A stretch of 36,214 nt of DNA from a virus. Below, piece after piece: positions 1-7,876 of this stretch; position 1 is the first letter of the stretch; each line of letters begins with the position of its first letter. A program made the position numbers and the translations under genes. The DNA lies in IMG/VR virus record IMGVR_UViG_3300044675_003887, positions 1-36,214 of that record, one strand, 5' to 3'. Under the pieces are notes generated by a model. It saw only the letters and a list, made by a program, of their open reading frames with translations, did no database searches and was not told where the DNA came from.

Positions 1-457
1 TGAGAATCACAGCCAAGTCGTCGGTCGATGCGGCAACTTCGACTTTCGCCAACAGCTTTCGTTCCTGCTGAGCTATCGTGTGCCTGTTGTACCCGCTACG
101 CACCTCCTTTGTGGCGACGTGCTTTGCGATGTCCTTCAGTAGTTCTCTGTAATCGCCAGTGCATTCACAGTTGTCCCAGCGGTTTCGACGCGACCTGTCC
201 CAATATTCAATTACCATGTCGGCAGGCCTCGCCTTGCGAACTGATTCGGCCAATTTCTTCCGGAGTTCAGCCGCCTTCTTTTCAGCAGCGTCCAACTGAG
301 CAATCATCGCCGCCAACTTGAGAGACTTTGTCAGGCTCTCTGCAGCCTTCTGGATATCCGTATCACTCGGCTCACGAGTCGCCGCCGTCAACCGGGACGA
401 AAACTCCCCCTCCACCAACTCCGCAACTCGCTGACGGTCACGCAAAGAAACAGCCAT
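1..457 (-). CDS. Hypothetical protein, C-terminus beyond the left edge
   Basis: An open frame of at least 152 codons starts at the ATG at 457 (MAVSLRDRQRVAEL...) and runs off the left edge without a stop. A GAAAGG ribosome binding site lies 9 nt upstream. Residues about 40-75 are rich in Ala, Lys and Glu and look helical or coiled-coil. The following segment contains YWDRSRRNRWDNCEC and many basic residues. I do not recognise the family. It is the last visible gene of the early operon, separated from the ribbon-helix-helix gene upstream by a 109-nt gap with repeats. Confidence 0.6.
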   Translation of the reverse strand, partial: MAVSLRDRQRVAELVEGEFSSRLTAATREPSDTDIQKAAESLTKSLKLAAMIAQLDAAEKKAAELRKKLAESVRKARPADMVIEYWDRSRRNRWDNCECTGDYRELLKDIAKHVATKEVRSGYNRHTIAQQERKLLAKVEVAASTDDLAVIL

Positions 458-566
458 TTCAGATGCCTTTCAAGCAAATCAACAGCGGACTCAAATCCGC
501 CGAATAAACCCAGTAAATTCCACCAATCACACCGAATCCGCCATCAACAGCGGATGTTCCACACCG
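458..566 (-). repeat. Intergenic hairpins with the repeated motif TCCGCTGTTGAT
   Basis: This 109-nt gap contains, read on the minus strand, two copies of TCCGCTGTTGAT. One can pair as ATCCGC...GCGGAT and the other as GCGGA-TTTGAG-TCCGC. A related hairpin followed by TGTTG occurs at 34909-34930. No U-run follows, so these are not simple terminators. Function is unknown; RNA processing sites or protein-binding sites are possible. Confidence 0.4.
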
Positions 567-740
567 CTAGCCTTCAGCGTCATCAATCAGCCTTCCAATC
601 GCCTCCGACACCGACAAGCCTTGCCGCTTTGCACGGGCCTTAATCTTATTGCGTCGCTTCGGAGTGATGCCGATGGACATCACCTCAACCTTGATTGCCG
701 CTGCCACTTTTGGACGGCCTTTAGATGCTTTCTTTTTCAT
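567..740 (-). CDS. Small ribbon-helix-helix-like DNA-binding protein
   Basis: Encodes 57 aa from the ATG at 740 (MKKKASKGRPK...). A TTG at 776 would add 12 residues and overlap the helicase stop. The N-terminus is very basic. The C-terminal part, a predicted strand then ITPKRRNKIKARAKRQG and LSVSEAIGRLIDDA, has the spacing of an Arc/CopG-type ribbon-helix-helix. Such proteins are usually dimeric autoregulatory repressors. An AT-rich inverted repeat (743-756) sits just before the ATG and could be its operator. The ribosome binding site is weak for either start. The fold assignment is from pattern only. Confidence 0.6.
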   Translation of the reverse strand: MKKKASKGRPKVAAAIKVEVMSIGITPKRRNKIKARAKRQGLSVSEAIGRLIDDAEG

Positions 741-742
741 GC

Positions 743-756
743 TAATAATCTTATTA
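743..756. promoter_or_regulatory. AT-rich inverted repeat, possible operator
   Basis: TAATAA-TC-TTATTA forms 6-bp arms immediately upstream of the ATG of the ribbon-helix-helix gene, in an otherwise GC-balanced region. Autoregulation is inferred. It could also simply be part of the coding sequence if the upstream TTG start is used. Confidence 0.3.
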
Positions 757-772
757 AGACTATTGCGGGAAG

Positions 773-2077
773 TCAATTGCCGAATCGGTTTTCCGCCCAG
801 TCAATTGAAGATGTATCTGGCCCTGCTCCCGTTATCTTTTGCCTCGCCGGATCGAATCGGCACTGCACAACGACATCGACTATTTCGCGGTTTCGATTCT
901 TGGCAACAAAAACCACGTACTCTTCTTTTGGCTTCTCACTGTCCAATTTCCACGGCCAAACCAAAAACAGCAAAACGTCTGCGTCCTGCTCAAGTTGTCC
1001 CGATTCACGCAAGTCGGATGTCTTTGGGACAAAAGAGTCTCGCCCCTCAATGGCTCGTGACATCTGCGCTAGCACGATCAGGAGCACTCCCGTTTCGGTG
1101 CAGACCTTCCTGAGCGTCACGCTGTTTGCCGTTACGGTCTCAAAACGATTTCCAGAACTGGAAAGCAACTGCACATAATCCACCACGATAGCTTTCACGC
1201 CTTTTGCGGCCAGTTCACGAATCTCCTCCGCGACACGTTCCGCCGTCCTGCAATTCTCGATCACCTCGCATTCAGCCCTGCTGCTAAAATGTGTTTCGAC
1301 ATCCGCCTCAATCTTTGGCCTGTTCGTGTTCCACATTGTTTCTGGAGTCGAAACCACAAACTGCAGAACTCGCTTTCCTACCGTCAGGGAGTTCATTTCC
1401 TCGCTAAAGAATGCGCACGCGATTCCGTCGCTGGTCATCTGGTCAATCATTTGCAATGCGATGGCCGACTTTCCATGTGAGGGTCTAGCCGCAATCATGA
1501 TCATTTCGCCGAATTCAGCACCGCCGCCGATCGCTCGATTCAGTGCTGGAATTCCCAAATCGATCAGGTTTTTCTTTCCTGTCGCCGAATGCTCAATCGA
1601 CTGCTGAACGGCATCACGAAGGCTCTTTCGTGTCGGTTTGGATCGCTCTGGCTTTTCAGCCTGCTTCGGCTTTGCTTTTGGCTCCCGGTATTCCGGCACA
1701 GCTACAGACTCCCATCGTTCAGGCTTTGCATTGCGCAAATACCCGCTTTGGCCGCTAGCCTTCTGTGCGTCGTCTAGTTTGTGCTGGAGTTCATAATCTG
1801 ACCAAGGAGGGTCGCATCGGGCATTAAACTCTTTCAGGATGCTCATTGCCTGATCACTGGAAAGCTCGAAGCCTTTGACCAGCACACAGGCAACGTGGTA
1901 TGTTCGAGCATGTCCATTTTCGCCAGAGACTGCTGACGGCATTTTTTCAACGTACTTGGCAGCACGCTCAACCACAGCATCTTCGGACCGAAAGTCTCGC
2001 TGGTGATGGTAGTCCAATGGTTGAGCGGAACCGTACTCACTCAGGATATCTGTAATCAAAGCATTGCCAGCACTCAT
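773..2077 (-). CDS. DnaB-like replicative helicase with primase-C-terminal-like N-domain
   Basis: 434 aa. The C-terminal two thirds is a RecA-fold DnaB/RepA-type helicase core. Walker A is ARPSHGKSA at about residue 197, Walker B is VVDYVQLL at about 300, and LAQMSRAIEGR and DLRESGQLEQDADVL correspond to the downstream helicase motifs. The first ~110 residues (HVACVLVKGFELSSDQAMSILKEF, then a WSDYELQHKL-type segment) resemble the PriCT helper domain usually placed between an archaeo-eukaryotic-type primase and its helicase. The protein should unwind phage DNA at the replication fork as a hexamer. Its start overlaps the primase stop by 4 nt, so the two are translationally coupled and look like a split primase-helicase. 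Confidence 0.88.
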   Translation of the reverse strand: MSAGNALITDILSEYGSAQPLDYHHQRDFRSEDAVVERAAKYVEKMPSAVSGENGHARTYHVACVLVKGFELSSDQAMSILKEFNARCDPPWSDYELQHKLDDAQKASGQSGYLRNAKPERWESVAVPEYREPKAKPKQAEKPERSKPTRKSLRDAVQQSIEHSATGKKNLIDLGIPALNRAIGGGAEFGEMIMIAARPSHGKSAIALQMIDQMTSDGIACAFFSEEMNSLTVGKRVLQFVVSTPETMWNTNRPKIEADVETHFSSRAECEVIENCRTAERVAEEIRELAAKGVKAIVVDYVQLLSSSGNRFETVTANSVTLRKVCTETGVLLIVLAQMSRAIEGRDSFVPKTSDLRESGQLEQDADVLLFLVWPWKLDSEKPKEEYVVFVAKNRNREIVDVVVQCRFDPARQKITGAGPDTSSIDWAENRFGN

Positions 2078-2592
2078 GACTTAAAATCTTTCAGCTTGTG
2101 ACCAGTGACCGCAAAGTATCGGCCATGCGTGTAAATCTCAATTCCCGGCTTCTTTCCAGGCACTAGTGGATCTTCATCGATTTTTATGTTCCGGCCCTTC
2201 TCAAGGTGCATGTCAGCCTTTACCCAAATTTTGACCCCTGTTCCTGACGGGCTGACCTCGCAATAACAATCATCAGACTTGTCGATCCACTTCTGCGCCC
2301 ATTCTGCAATCCTTCCCGTCTGAGGGTCTCTGCATGAGTCCAGGTCGATTCCGGCCAGTCCATCCGACCTCTGAAACACAAACCCGATGCCAGCGTGCCG
2401 ATTGGCTTCGTATCGCATCACAACGCATTCAAAAGAACTCCACGTTGCCGGATCTGTTGAGCTTGCTGGCTTGTCGTAAACAGACCAAGGGATCTTGGTG
2501 TCTTTGCCGTCTCGGGTGATAACCTTCCAGAGAACCCACTGGTTAAGATCCTGAAGAAGCTGCGGGACTGTGTCAAATTTTGGTTCGATCAT
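2074..2592 (-). CDS. Bifunctional primase/polymerase (AEP prim-pol) domain protein
   Basis: 172 aa. Starts with the NQWVLWKV segment typical of phage prim-pol proteins. The core shows GIGFVF, then GIDLDSC (motif I acidic pair), SPSGTGVKIWV (motif II position) and GIEIYTHGRYFAVTGH (motif III). In many prim-pols motif II carries a histidine where this one reads K, so catalysis may be altered. The protein contains only the primase core; the PriCT and helicase parts are in the next gene. It likely primes phage DNA synthesis. ATGA overlaps exist at both ends. Confidence 0.8.
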   Translation of the reverse strand: MIEPKFDTVPQLLQDLNQWVLWKVITRDGKDTKIPWSVYDKPASSTDPATWSSFECVVMRYEANRHAGIGFVFQRSDGLAGIDLDSCRDPQTGRIAEWAQKWIDKSDDCYCEVSPSGTGVKIWVKADMHLEKGRNIKIDEDPLVPGKKPGIEIYTHGRYFAVTGHKLKDFKS

Positions 2593-3350
2593 GAGTGCAG
2601 CCCGTCCAGAAACATCTTTTCGAGTTCTGCCTTTCCGCTAGGGGTGTTGTAGTCAGGCAGGCGAGGTTTCTTCGTCTGAGTCGTCGTCTCGTCTGACCAA
2701 CGCTCGGCGTTCAGCCATGTCGCCGGATGAGCGATGTATTGCGGATCAGTTCCGATAGCTGTCTTTGCGTAAACTTTCATTCCATCAATGATTGTTTCTG
2801 GCGACGTGGTTTTGATTGCTTTCGCCCATGCCTTCCGCGCCGATCCCTTGGCTGTCTTCCGAGGACAAATAGACCAGAAGTCCTCGAACTGGAGAACCTG
2901 CGATTGATTGTTATCACAATCGCTCATCTTCAACGAAGTTGAAGATGAAGGGGTTCGTTTTTGCTTAACCCCGGTGGTTGGTTTTTGCTTAAGCAAAACA
3001 GGGTTTCCGCCTTTGCTCCCGGCCTCTTTCCTAATGTTTCTGAGGTTTTCGTCCCGCAGCATCCTCCGGCACATGATCGCGCCAGTTTCTTCGCATCGTG
3101 ACGCGACACCAAAATCCAAAAGGGTGGTTAAGGTGGTGGTTAGATTTTGGTTATCCAAACCGAGAAGCCTTGCTAGTGCTGGCTCTGGCATCGGCTTCCC
3201 ATTCAAAAGCAACTTTCCTCGCTCGTCTGATTCGTGCATGAGCAGAATAATCTCGAACCACACGCCGCGATCGTGAAAGGACAAGGCCTGAACGCCCGGA
3301 TCTTTTCGCCAGTCGCCGGGGTAGAATTGGATAGCGGGAAGTTTGCTCAT
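2589..3350 (-). CDS. Phage replication initiator / replisome organiser (DUF1376-like winged helix)
   Basis: 253 aa. The N-terminus (IQFYPGDWRKDPGVQALSF, WFEIILLMHES, then ALARLLG) matches the winged-helix origin-binding region of phage replisome organisers. A low-complexity linker (about residues 130-155) leads to a C-terminal segment, FEDFWSICPRKTAKGSARKAW...YIAHPATWLNAERW, common to initiators that recruit the helicase or its loader. It likely binds the phage origin, possibly within its own gene, and delivers the DnaB-like helicase encoded downstream. TGACATG spacing couples it to the nuclease gene. Confidence 0.8.
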   Translation of the reverse strand: MSKLPAIQFYPGDWRKDPGVQALSFHDRGVWFEIILLMHESDERGKLLLNGKPMPEPALARLLGLDNQNLTTTLTTLLDFGVASRCEETGAIMCRRMLRDENLRNIRKEAGSKGGNPVLLKQKPTTGVKQKRTPSSSTSLKMSDCDNNQSQVLQFEDFWSICPRKTAKGSARKAWAKAIKTTSPETIIDGMKVYAKTAIGTDPQYIAHPATWLNAERWSDETTTQTKKPRLPDYNTPSGKAELEKMFLDGLHS

Positions 3351-3351
3351 G

Positions 3352-3924
3352 TCACCTGCTCCCGTTCTTGTAGCCGCATTTGAGGTTTACAAAATGCAGC
3401 CCGCGTTCTTTGTGTTGACGGAACGTCCATGAACTCGACACGGAAAGACCACATCCGTGATTGTCTATTGAAGCAGCCCCTATCCTGTGATTTGCCATCA
3501 CGCTACCGAGGGTTCCGCCCGCGACAAACGATGGGAATGAATAAACACTTGAAAGGCAGACAAGTGAGCTACCGGCCGTCTCAGGAAGCCTGTAAACAGC
3601 TTTTGAGTAGTCAATCATCTGGCAAAGTAGCGGCCCCGCCTTGTGCCCGCTTTTCTTGACCTCAACTCCCACAATTCCGTTTTTCCAGCCTGCATCAAGA
3701 AGTGGCTTTTGCGGAGTCAAAAGGAAATCAATTCGGCCGGTTGGCTTGTCCCCGAAAACGGAGCCGCCGAAATACCAGCACTCAACCTCGCTGAAAATCT
3801 TAAAACACCCCGTGAGACTAAACGCAGAAAGAAAAGCCTCTTTAGCGTCATCTTCATGCCCATAGTCGCCGCTTGTTATTGCGCTGTCACTGTAGCTTTT
3901 TACAGCATCGCCGATTGTCTCCAT
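3352..3924 (-). CDS. PD-(D/E)XK-like nuclease
   Basis: 190 aa. GRIDFLLTP (about residues 62-70) followed by IVGVEVKKSGHKAGPLLCQMIDY (about 84-106) gives the D...ExK catalytic pattern and following helix of the PD-(D/E)XK superfamily. The function inferred is cleavage or processing of DNA during phage replication or recombination. The ATG is preceded by GGGG about 7 nt upstream, directly after the U-run of the terminator at 3936-3983, so expression depends on read-through of that terminator. The specific family is not recognised. Confidence 0.6.
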   Translation of the reverse strand: METIGDAVKSYSDSAITSGDYGHEDDAKEAFLSAFSLTGCFKIFSEVECWYFGGSVFGDKPTGRIDFLLTPQKPLLDAGWKNGIVGVEVKKSGHKAGPLLCQMIDYSKAVYRLPETAGSSLVCLSSVYSFPSFVAGGTLGSVMANHRIGAASIDNHGCGLSVSSSWTFRQHKERGLHFVNLKCGYKNGSR

Positions 3925-3935
3925 TCAATACCCCA

Positions 3936-3983
3936 ATAAAAAACCGCCGCGCAAAAAGGTCGAGATCTTTTTGCGGGCGGTTA
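3936..3983 (-). terminator. Intrinsic terminator between the accessory and replication modules
   Basis: On the minus strand AACCGCC-CGCAAAAAG pairs with CTTTTTGCG-C-GGCGGTT, 16 bp with one bulged base and an 8-nt loop. It is followed by a run of six U ending at 3938. Only about 12 nt separate the U-run from the next start codon at 3924, leaving no room for a new promoter after the terminator. It should attenuate or gate replication-gene expression. The ~90 nt between it and the preceding stop contains one more small hairpin (CGGG-CTTGT-CCCG). Confidence 0.85.
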
Positions 3984-4074
3984 CATTCGGGACAAGCCCG
4001 ATGCAATTAAATTGTATGTGATGGAAGTCTCGACTCAACCAACACGCCCGTATCATCTTTACATTGCGGATTTT

Positions 4075-4293
4075 CTAAATACTTTCCGCACACGATTGCC
4101 ACGTTCCCTGATCGAAGTGCTTCGCAGCAATAAGCATTACTTCCTTCCGCTCCACGTACTTGCACCCAACGCCATGCTGATCGTGGCATTCCTCCGCCAG
4201 CTTCCAGAACGATCCGTCTGGCCGCCGCTCGCAGATCGATCCGTAGTAATGCCCGCCGCATTTGGGGCAGGTGAATGGCTCCGGCGCTACCAT
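4075..4293 (-). CDS. Small zinc-ribbon protein
   Basis: 72 aa. The N-terminus has FTCPKCGGHYYG, and further cysteines and histidines follow (SICERR, EECHDQHGVGCKYVE), consistent with one or two zinc-binding knuckles. Its ATGG start overlaps the TGG TAG end of the preceding gene. It is the last gene before the terminator at 3983. The family is unknown; a DNA- or RNA-binding adaptor is possible. Confidence 0.65.
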   Translation of the reverse strand: MVAPEPFTCPKCGGHYYGSICERRPDGSFWKLAEECHDQHGVGCKYVERKEVMLIAAKHFDQGTWQSCAESI

Positions 4294-4571
4294 TGGTCAT
4301 CCCCGAAAAGATTTCTTTGCTTCTCCAAAGGTTTCTTTGCCTCTGGCTGCTCCGTAATCCACGCCTGCAGTTCTTCCCACGTCTTGACAGGAGTGTTCTC
4401 GCCATGAATGACCGCCGATCCATCGCCAGCAGCAAGCCAAAACGATTCCACTTGGCCTTGCCGAATGCCTTTGACGCAAACGGCGCGGCCAAGTTCTTTG
4501 AGATCCGCTCCCCAATCCTCCGGAGTAAATCCGAGCGTGCGAAGCCAGTAGAGTCTTTGGTTGTGGCTCAT
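4287..4571 (-). CDS. Hypothetical protein
   Basis: 94 aa (MSHNQRLYWLRTLGFTPEDWGADLKELGRAVCVK...). It starts in an ATGA overlap with the 76-aa gene upstream and ends overlapping the zinc-ribbon gene. The composition is that of a soluble protein, with a helical LGFTPEDW segment and a WEELQAWITE helix. Not recognised. A longer antisense-looking frame over the same bases (4007-4492) is Arg-rich and rejected. Confidence 0.65.
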   Translation of the reverse strand: MSHNQRLYWLRTLGFTPEDWGADLKELGRAVCVKGIRQGQVESFWLAAGDGSAVIHGENTPVKTWEELQAWITEQPEAKKPLEKQRNLFGDDQW

Positions 4572-4798
4572 GGCGATTCCTTGCTAAGTTCCTCGATCGG
4601 AACCAGTCGCAACGCCTTCTCAATGGGCATACCAATGATTCGAATCTTTGCACACAACGCGATGCCGCCAGATGACGTCTGCACGTCTTCGTTGCCGACA
4701 ATTTCTACATATTGCCCTTTCCACATCAGAAGAGGGTCTGCTGAACTTTTTCTGTAGATTGCTGTTTCTCGAAGTTGCTTTTTAGTCTGCCTCGACAT
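4568..4798 (-). CDS. Hypothetical protein
   Basis: 76 aa (MSRQTKKQLRETAIYRKSS...). A strong GGAGGTGA ribosome binding site inside the end of the IbrA-like gene precedes the ATG, and the two genes overlap by 17 nt. The middle (WKGQYVEIVGNEDVQ, IALCAKIRIIGMPIE) looks like a small beta-rich domain. Not recognised. The tight overlap suggests co-production with the IbrA-like protein. Confidence 0.65.
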   Translation of the reverse strand: MSRQTKKQLRETAIYRKSSADPLLMWKGQYVEIVGNEDVQTSSGGIALCAKIRIIGMPIEKALRLVPIEELSKESP

Positions 4799-6014
4799 GG
4801 CTCACCTCCAATGCCTTTGCTGCCCGTCGCTTTGTTCGCAATTCTTTGAACGTCTGATATGCGTCTGACAGCGGCTGAGACTGACCAAGACCTTTGCACC
4901 AATAATCATTTCGCAGAATTACCTTGCACATTCGCCGCCACGACGGTGCCCAGCACTTAACCTCCAGTTCGTGCGGGGCTTCTTCTGGAATTGTCACGTA
5001 GCCACGCTGCTGCCACCCTGCGATAAACTTTCGAAACCTTGCCAAATAGTGATCACGGGTTTTTTTTGGCATTGTCCGCAACAGCAAATTGCAAAACGAT
5101 TTCCATGTGTGGCCGTCAGGCTTGCTGATCTTGTTGTATCCGGTCATGTTGCCCGTTTCTTGAATGTACATCGCTCCGCTGTTTACGCCATTTACGCGAA
5201 CGATAAGCTTGTACCACGTCAGTGGCTCAAGAATGTGATATAGCCACAGTCCCTTGCGTTGATCGTCGCCATATGGTTGGCAAAGCCGCTGCTGACTGAG
5301 AGGAACGCCAGCCTTAGTCATTTGGTCATAAACCCTGTTATGATGACGATCCGGGTTTTTGCCATGGTAAACCCAAATGTCTTCAACTCGCCAATCATAA
5401 ATCGGATAGACGTTGTACAACTTACGAGCGACCTTCGTTGTCCACTTGTGCCCGTTAGCCATCAATCCGTCTTTGCGTGACACGATCGCCCTGTATCGAT
5501 GCAATGACTCATCTGAACGAATACCGATGAACGCCCCTGTCTTTTTTCCCTGAGAGTACCACTCGCCAAAGATTACCATCAACTCTTCAAATTCCATCTT
5601 TGGAGTGTAGAAATCGTATTGGCTTAAATCAGATGCCATTGCTGGCTTTTCGCGAACCCAAATATCCTTCTTGCCTTCATCCCAGCAGACCCATCGCGGC
5701 TGGTAATTCGACACGGCATTTCGCAGTAGTAGTTCGCCACAGAACCAATGCAAATCAATGTTGTCCGCATAACACGTAACCATTTCTTCAATGTGCTTGA
5801 TGGTGTCGGAATACTGTGCTTCCAGATCAATAATCAAAACGCCAACCTTGCGGTTCCGTCGCTTAGCCTCATCCATAACAAGATGAAACATTACCGAGCT
5901 ATCTTTGCCGCCGGAGAACGAAATATAAAGCCGCTCGAACATATCAAACGACTTAGCAATTCTTTCGCGAGCTTCATCAAGTACCGATGTCAGCAAATGC
6001 ACTTTTTTTGTCAT
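4782..6014 (-). CDS. PAPS-reductase-family ATP-pyrophosphatase, IbrA-like (DUF3440)
   Basis: 410 aa from the ATG at 6014, chosen because it follows the exonuclease stop by 4 nt with a GGAG site. The PP-loop is SFSGGKDSSVMFHL near residue 30. Other family signatures are IDLEAQYSDTI, WVREKP, IGIRSDESLHRYRAI and VYPIYDWRVEDIWVYHGKN. The C-terminal half has EPLTWYKLIVRVNG, typical of the IbrA/DUF3440 branch rather than assimilatory PAPS reductases. The PP-loop activates a substrate with ATP. The substrate of this branch is not established. In E. coli, IbrA acts with the ParB-like IbrB to switch on prophage genes, and an IbrB-like gene lies one gene upstream here. Confidence 0.85.
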   Translation of the reverse strand: MTKKVHLLTSVLDEARERIAKSFDMFERLYISFSGGKDSSVMFHLVMDEAKRRNRKVGVLIIDLEAQYSDTIKHIEEMVTCYADNIDLHWFCGELLLRNAVSNYQPRWVCWDEGKKDIWVREKPAMASDLSQYDFYTPKMEFEELMVIFGEWYSQGKKTGAFIGIRSDESLHRYRAIVSRKDGLMANGHKWTTKVARKLYNVYPIYDWRVEDIWVYHGKNPDRHHNRVYDQMTKAGVPLSQQRLCQPYGDDQRKGLWLYHILEPLTWYKLIVRVNGVNSGAMYIQETGNMTGYNKISKPDGHTWKSFCNLLLRTMPKKTRDHYLARFRKFIAGWQQRGYVTIPEEAPHELEVKCWAPSWRRMCKVILRNDYWCKGLGQSQPLSDAYQTFKELRTKRRAAKALEVSHVEAD

Positions 6015-6018
6015 ACAG

Positions 6019-6537
6019 TCACTCCAGTCTAATCGCGTATTTTGTAAGAATCGCCTGCATCTGTTTTGCCTGCGCAACTGCGTCAGATGCCGCGTTATGC
6101 TCAACCTCAGAAACAACCCTTTCGACCGGAAACACTTCTTTCATCGTGCGAAAGCATCGGTCTGCTGAATAGGGCCACGGCAACGCCATCCGACAAGCCC
6201 GATACGCAGACGCAAGTAAGGCATTATCAAATGCAGCTCCATCGCCCCAAATGCAGCACTTGCCTTTGCCGATGTAATCTGCAAACGACTGCAGTGCGTC
6301 GCGAATCGGAACAGCATTTAACGCCAAGGATTTGCGAGCGGCTTCGCTTTGTTTCATCCACCACATCACTGTCGATGGATCAATTCTCATTCCGGCCGCA
6401 ACGCAGGACTCAAGACTAATCGTGATCAATAGCGGATCGCCAACCTTGTAAATCGAAAACTCCACTGCCCCAATTTGCACCACAGCGGACCCCGGCGCAG
6501 TGCCCATGGTTTCTAAGTCCAGCATAATATGCCGCAT
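6019..6537 (-). CDS. DnaQ/DexA-like 3'-5' exonuclease
   Basis: 172 aa. The ATG at 6537 overlaps the ParB-like stop as TGATG. Exo I is MLDLETMG (Asp and Glu), Exo II is WGDGAAFDNALL near residue 90, and Exo III is EHNAASDAVAQA near 145 with the H...D pair. This is the DEDD(h) layout of phage DexA-like and Rv2179c-like exoribonucleases/exonucleases, at a normal length. Wedged between the IbrB-like and IbrA-like genes with 1- to 4-nt junctions, it may act on the same nucleic acid or transcript pathway, or simply degrade host nucleic acid. Confidence 0.82.
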   Translation of the reverse strand: MRHIMLDLETMGTAPGSAVVQIGAVEFSIYKVGDPLLITISLESCVAAGMRIDPSTVMWWMKQSEAARKSLALNAVPIRDALQSFADYIGKGKCCIWGDGAAFDNALLASAYRACRMALPWPYSADRCFRTMKEVFPVERVVSEVEHNAASDAVAQAKQMQAILTKYAIRLE

Positions 6538-7655
6538 CAGTAAATCTCCACTTGGCGGCCATACGACAACGCAGAGTGCATATCCAGCGTTTCCATTCCG
6601 CGAGCAGCAAGCCACTTGTTTAGTGCAATCAGTGCCGTTTCGTTTGCTGCTTCCTGCTGCTCAATTGTCAGCAGGTTGAATCCAGAGCAGAACTGACTTG
6701 GAATACCTCTGGCAATGCACATCGACGCCTGACCCAGCCACGCAATCCGATTCATGGCTATATTCGTAAGGTAGTGCTCGCAGGACGTGGGCCACTGCTC
6801 AAACACCTTGTCTAGTGCCGCCGCAAACTGTTCCGTGTCCGACAAAAACTCAGCGTACTCCAGCTTGCATTGTTCCTTAGTCTTTCCGTCTACCGTCGAA
6901 GAATAGAATCCTGCCTTAACGCACTCCCACTTGTCGTGCGTATGAAACACCCTGTTTGGGTCTGAAGTGTTTGCGGTCCGCGTTTCTTGACGAATCTCAT
7001 CCGAAATCTCATCTGTCAACTCCGTGAAATTATCAGTCGGATTACTGTCCGCCGCTTCCCACGCCCGTGAAAAGTCCTGATCCGTAAACAAGTGCTCAAG
7101 CCCGGTGATCTGGCACAGCCGAAGAATCTCATCCTCATCCATGCCGAGTTCTTTCGCAATTCGCTTGTTGGTCCAGTTTCGATTCTTTAGCTCAAGGACG
7201 ATTTCTGACATCGCGTCAACTTGATGCTTTCCGCGTGCCCTGTTGTGCCGAATCGTTGACGCTATTCGGTCATTCTTCCCCTGCTGCTCTTTGCGAATTT
7301 CTACCACTGGTAAGTAGCCCTGAATCCTTTGCGCGACCAGTTTAGATTCCTTGCCTACTCGCGATCGGTGGAATCCATCGACGACTTCGTGCGTGTCATC
7401 TTTTGCCCACGTCACGATCGGCTGCGTGTAGCCGTCATTGACGATTGACACCTCCAGCAATTCCATCTCTGGCGGCGCGACCTTGTTGGGGTTGTACTCG
7501 TTTGCCGTGATGTTTTCCGATGCGATCCACAGCACGCAATCCACAGGTTCATCTTTAAATGGACTCACTTCGTGAATTCTGCGTTTTAGCTCGTTGATCG
7601 CAGCCACTTTCTCCGCAAGCGGCATTGCTGCGATTGTTTTTAGTAACTCATCCAT
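6537..7655 (-). CDS. ParB/sulfiredoxin-fold protein, IbrB-like
   Basis: 372 aa from the ATG at 7655; an upstream ATG at 7703 would overlap the preceding gene. Residues about 40-130 hold the ParB/Srx domain: ITANEYNPNKV, LLEVSIVNDGYTQPIVTW and EVVDGFHRSRV. A helix-turn-helix region follows (NRNWTNKRIAKELGMDEDEILRL, then FSRAWEAA). IbrB proteins share the DGYTQPIV and DGFHR signatures. The C-terminal ~170 residues are an extension without a family I can name. With the IbrA-like protein it likely forms a DNA-binding and nucleotide-activating partnership. ParB/Srx domains can hydrolyse or transfer phosphate from nucleotides, so regulation or DNA modification are both possible. Confidence 0.8.
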   Translation of the reverse strand: MDELLKTIAAMPLAEKVAAINELKRRIHEVSPFKDEPVDCVLWIASENITANEYNPNKVAPPEMELLEVSIVNDGYTQPIVTWAKDDTHEVVDGFHRSRVGKESKLVAQRIQGYLPVVEIRKEQQGKNDRIASTIRHNRARGKHQVDAMSEIVLELKNRNWTNKRIAKELGMDEDEILRLCQITGLEHLFTDQDFSRAWEAADSNPTDNFTELTDEISDEIRQETRTANTSDPNRVFHTHDKWECVKAGFYSSTVDGKTKEQCKLEYAEFLSDTEQFAAALDKVFEQWPTSCEHYLTNIAMNRIAWLGQASMCIARGIPSQFCSGFNLLTIEQQEAANETALIALNKWLAARGMETLDMHSALSYGRQVEIY

Positions 7656-7678
7656 ATAAATTCTCGTCACTGTAAATG

Positions 7679-7876
7679 TTAGTGTTGCTTGTGTGCATCC
7701 CATTCAGTCATCGAATCATCATTCCCGCTCGTCTCAGTCACTGGCCGATGCTTTCGCCGGCCAAACTCAATCGCTTCCTGAATCTGCCCGATCGGCAATC
7801 GTTCCACGTGAGCAGGCATTTCGTAGCCATAGATTGCGTACCATTCGTCGTGAAATCGTGTTTTGCGTTTGGTCAT
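7679..7876 (-). CDS. Hypothetical small protein
   Basis: 65 aa (MTKRKTRFHDEWYAIYGYEMP...). An ATGA overlap with the upstream gene supports it. It ends 23 nt before the IbrB-like start. The composition is polar, with a helical IGQIQEAIEFGRRKH segment. Not recognised. Confidence 0.6.
   Translation of the reverse strand: MTKRKTRFHDEWYAIYGYEMPAHVERLPIGQIQEAIEFGRRKHRPVTETSGNDDSMTEWDAHKQH

Noticed and set aside
3925-4054. About 42-codon frame running through the terminator to the nuclease start
   Set aside because: It has no ribosome binding site, and its sequence is dominated by the terminator hairpin.
4007-4492. 161-codon minus-strand frame
   Set aside because: Arg-rich shadow crossing two genes whose overlaps and ribosome binding sites are consistent.
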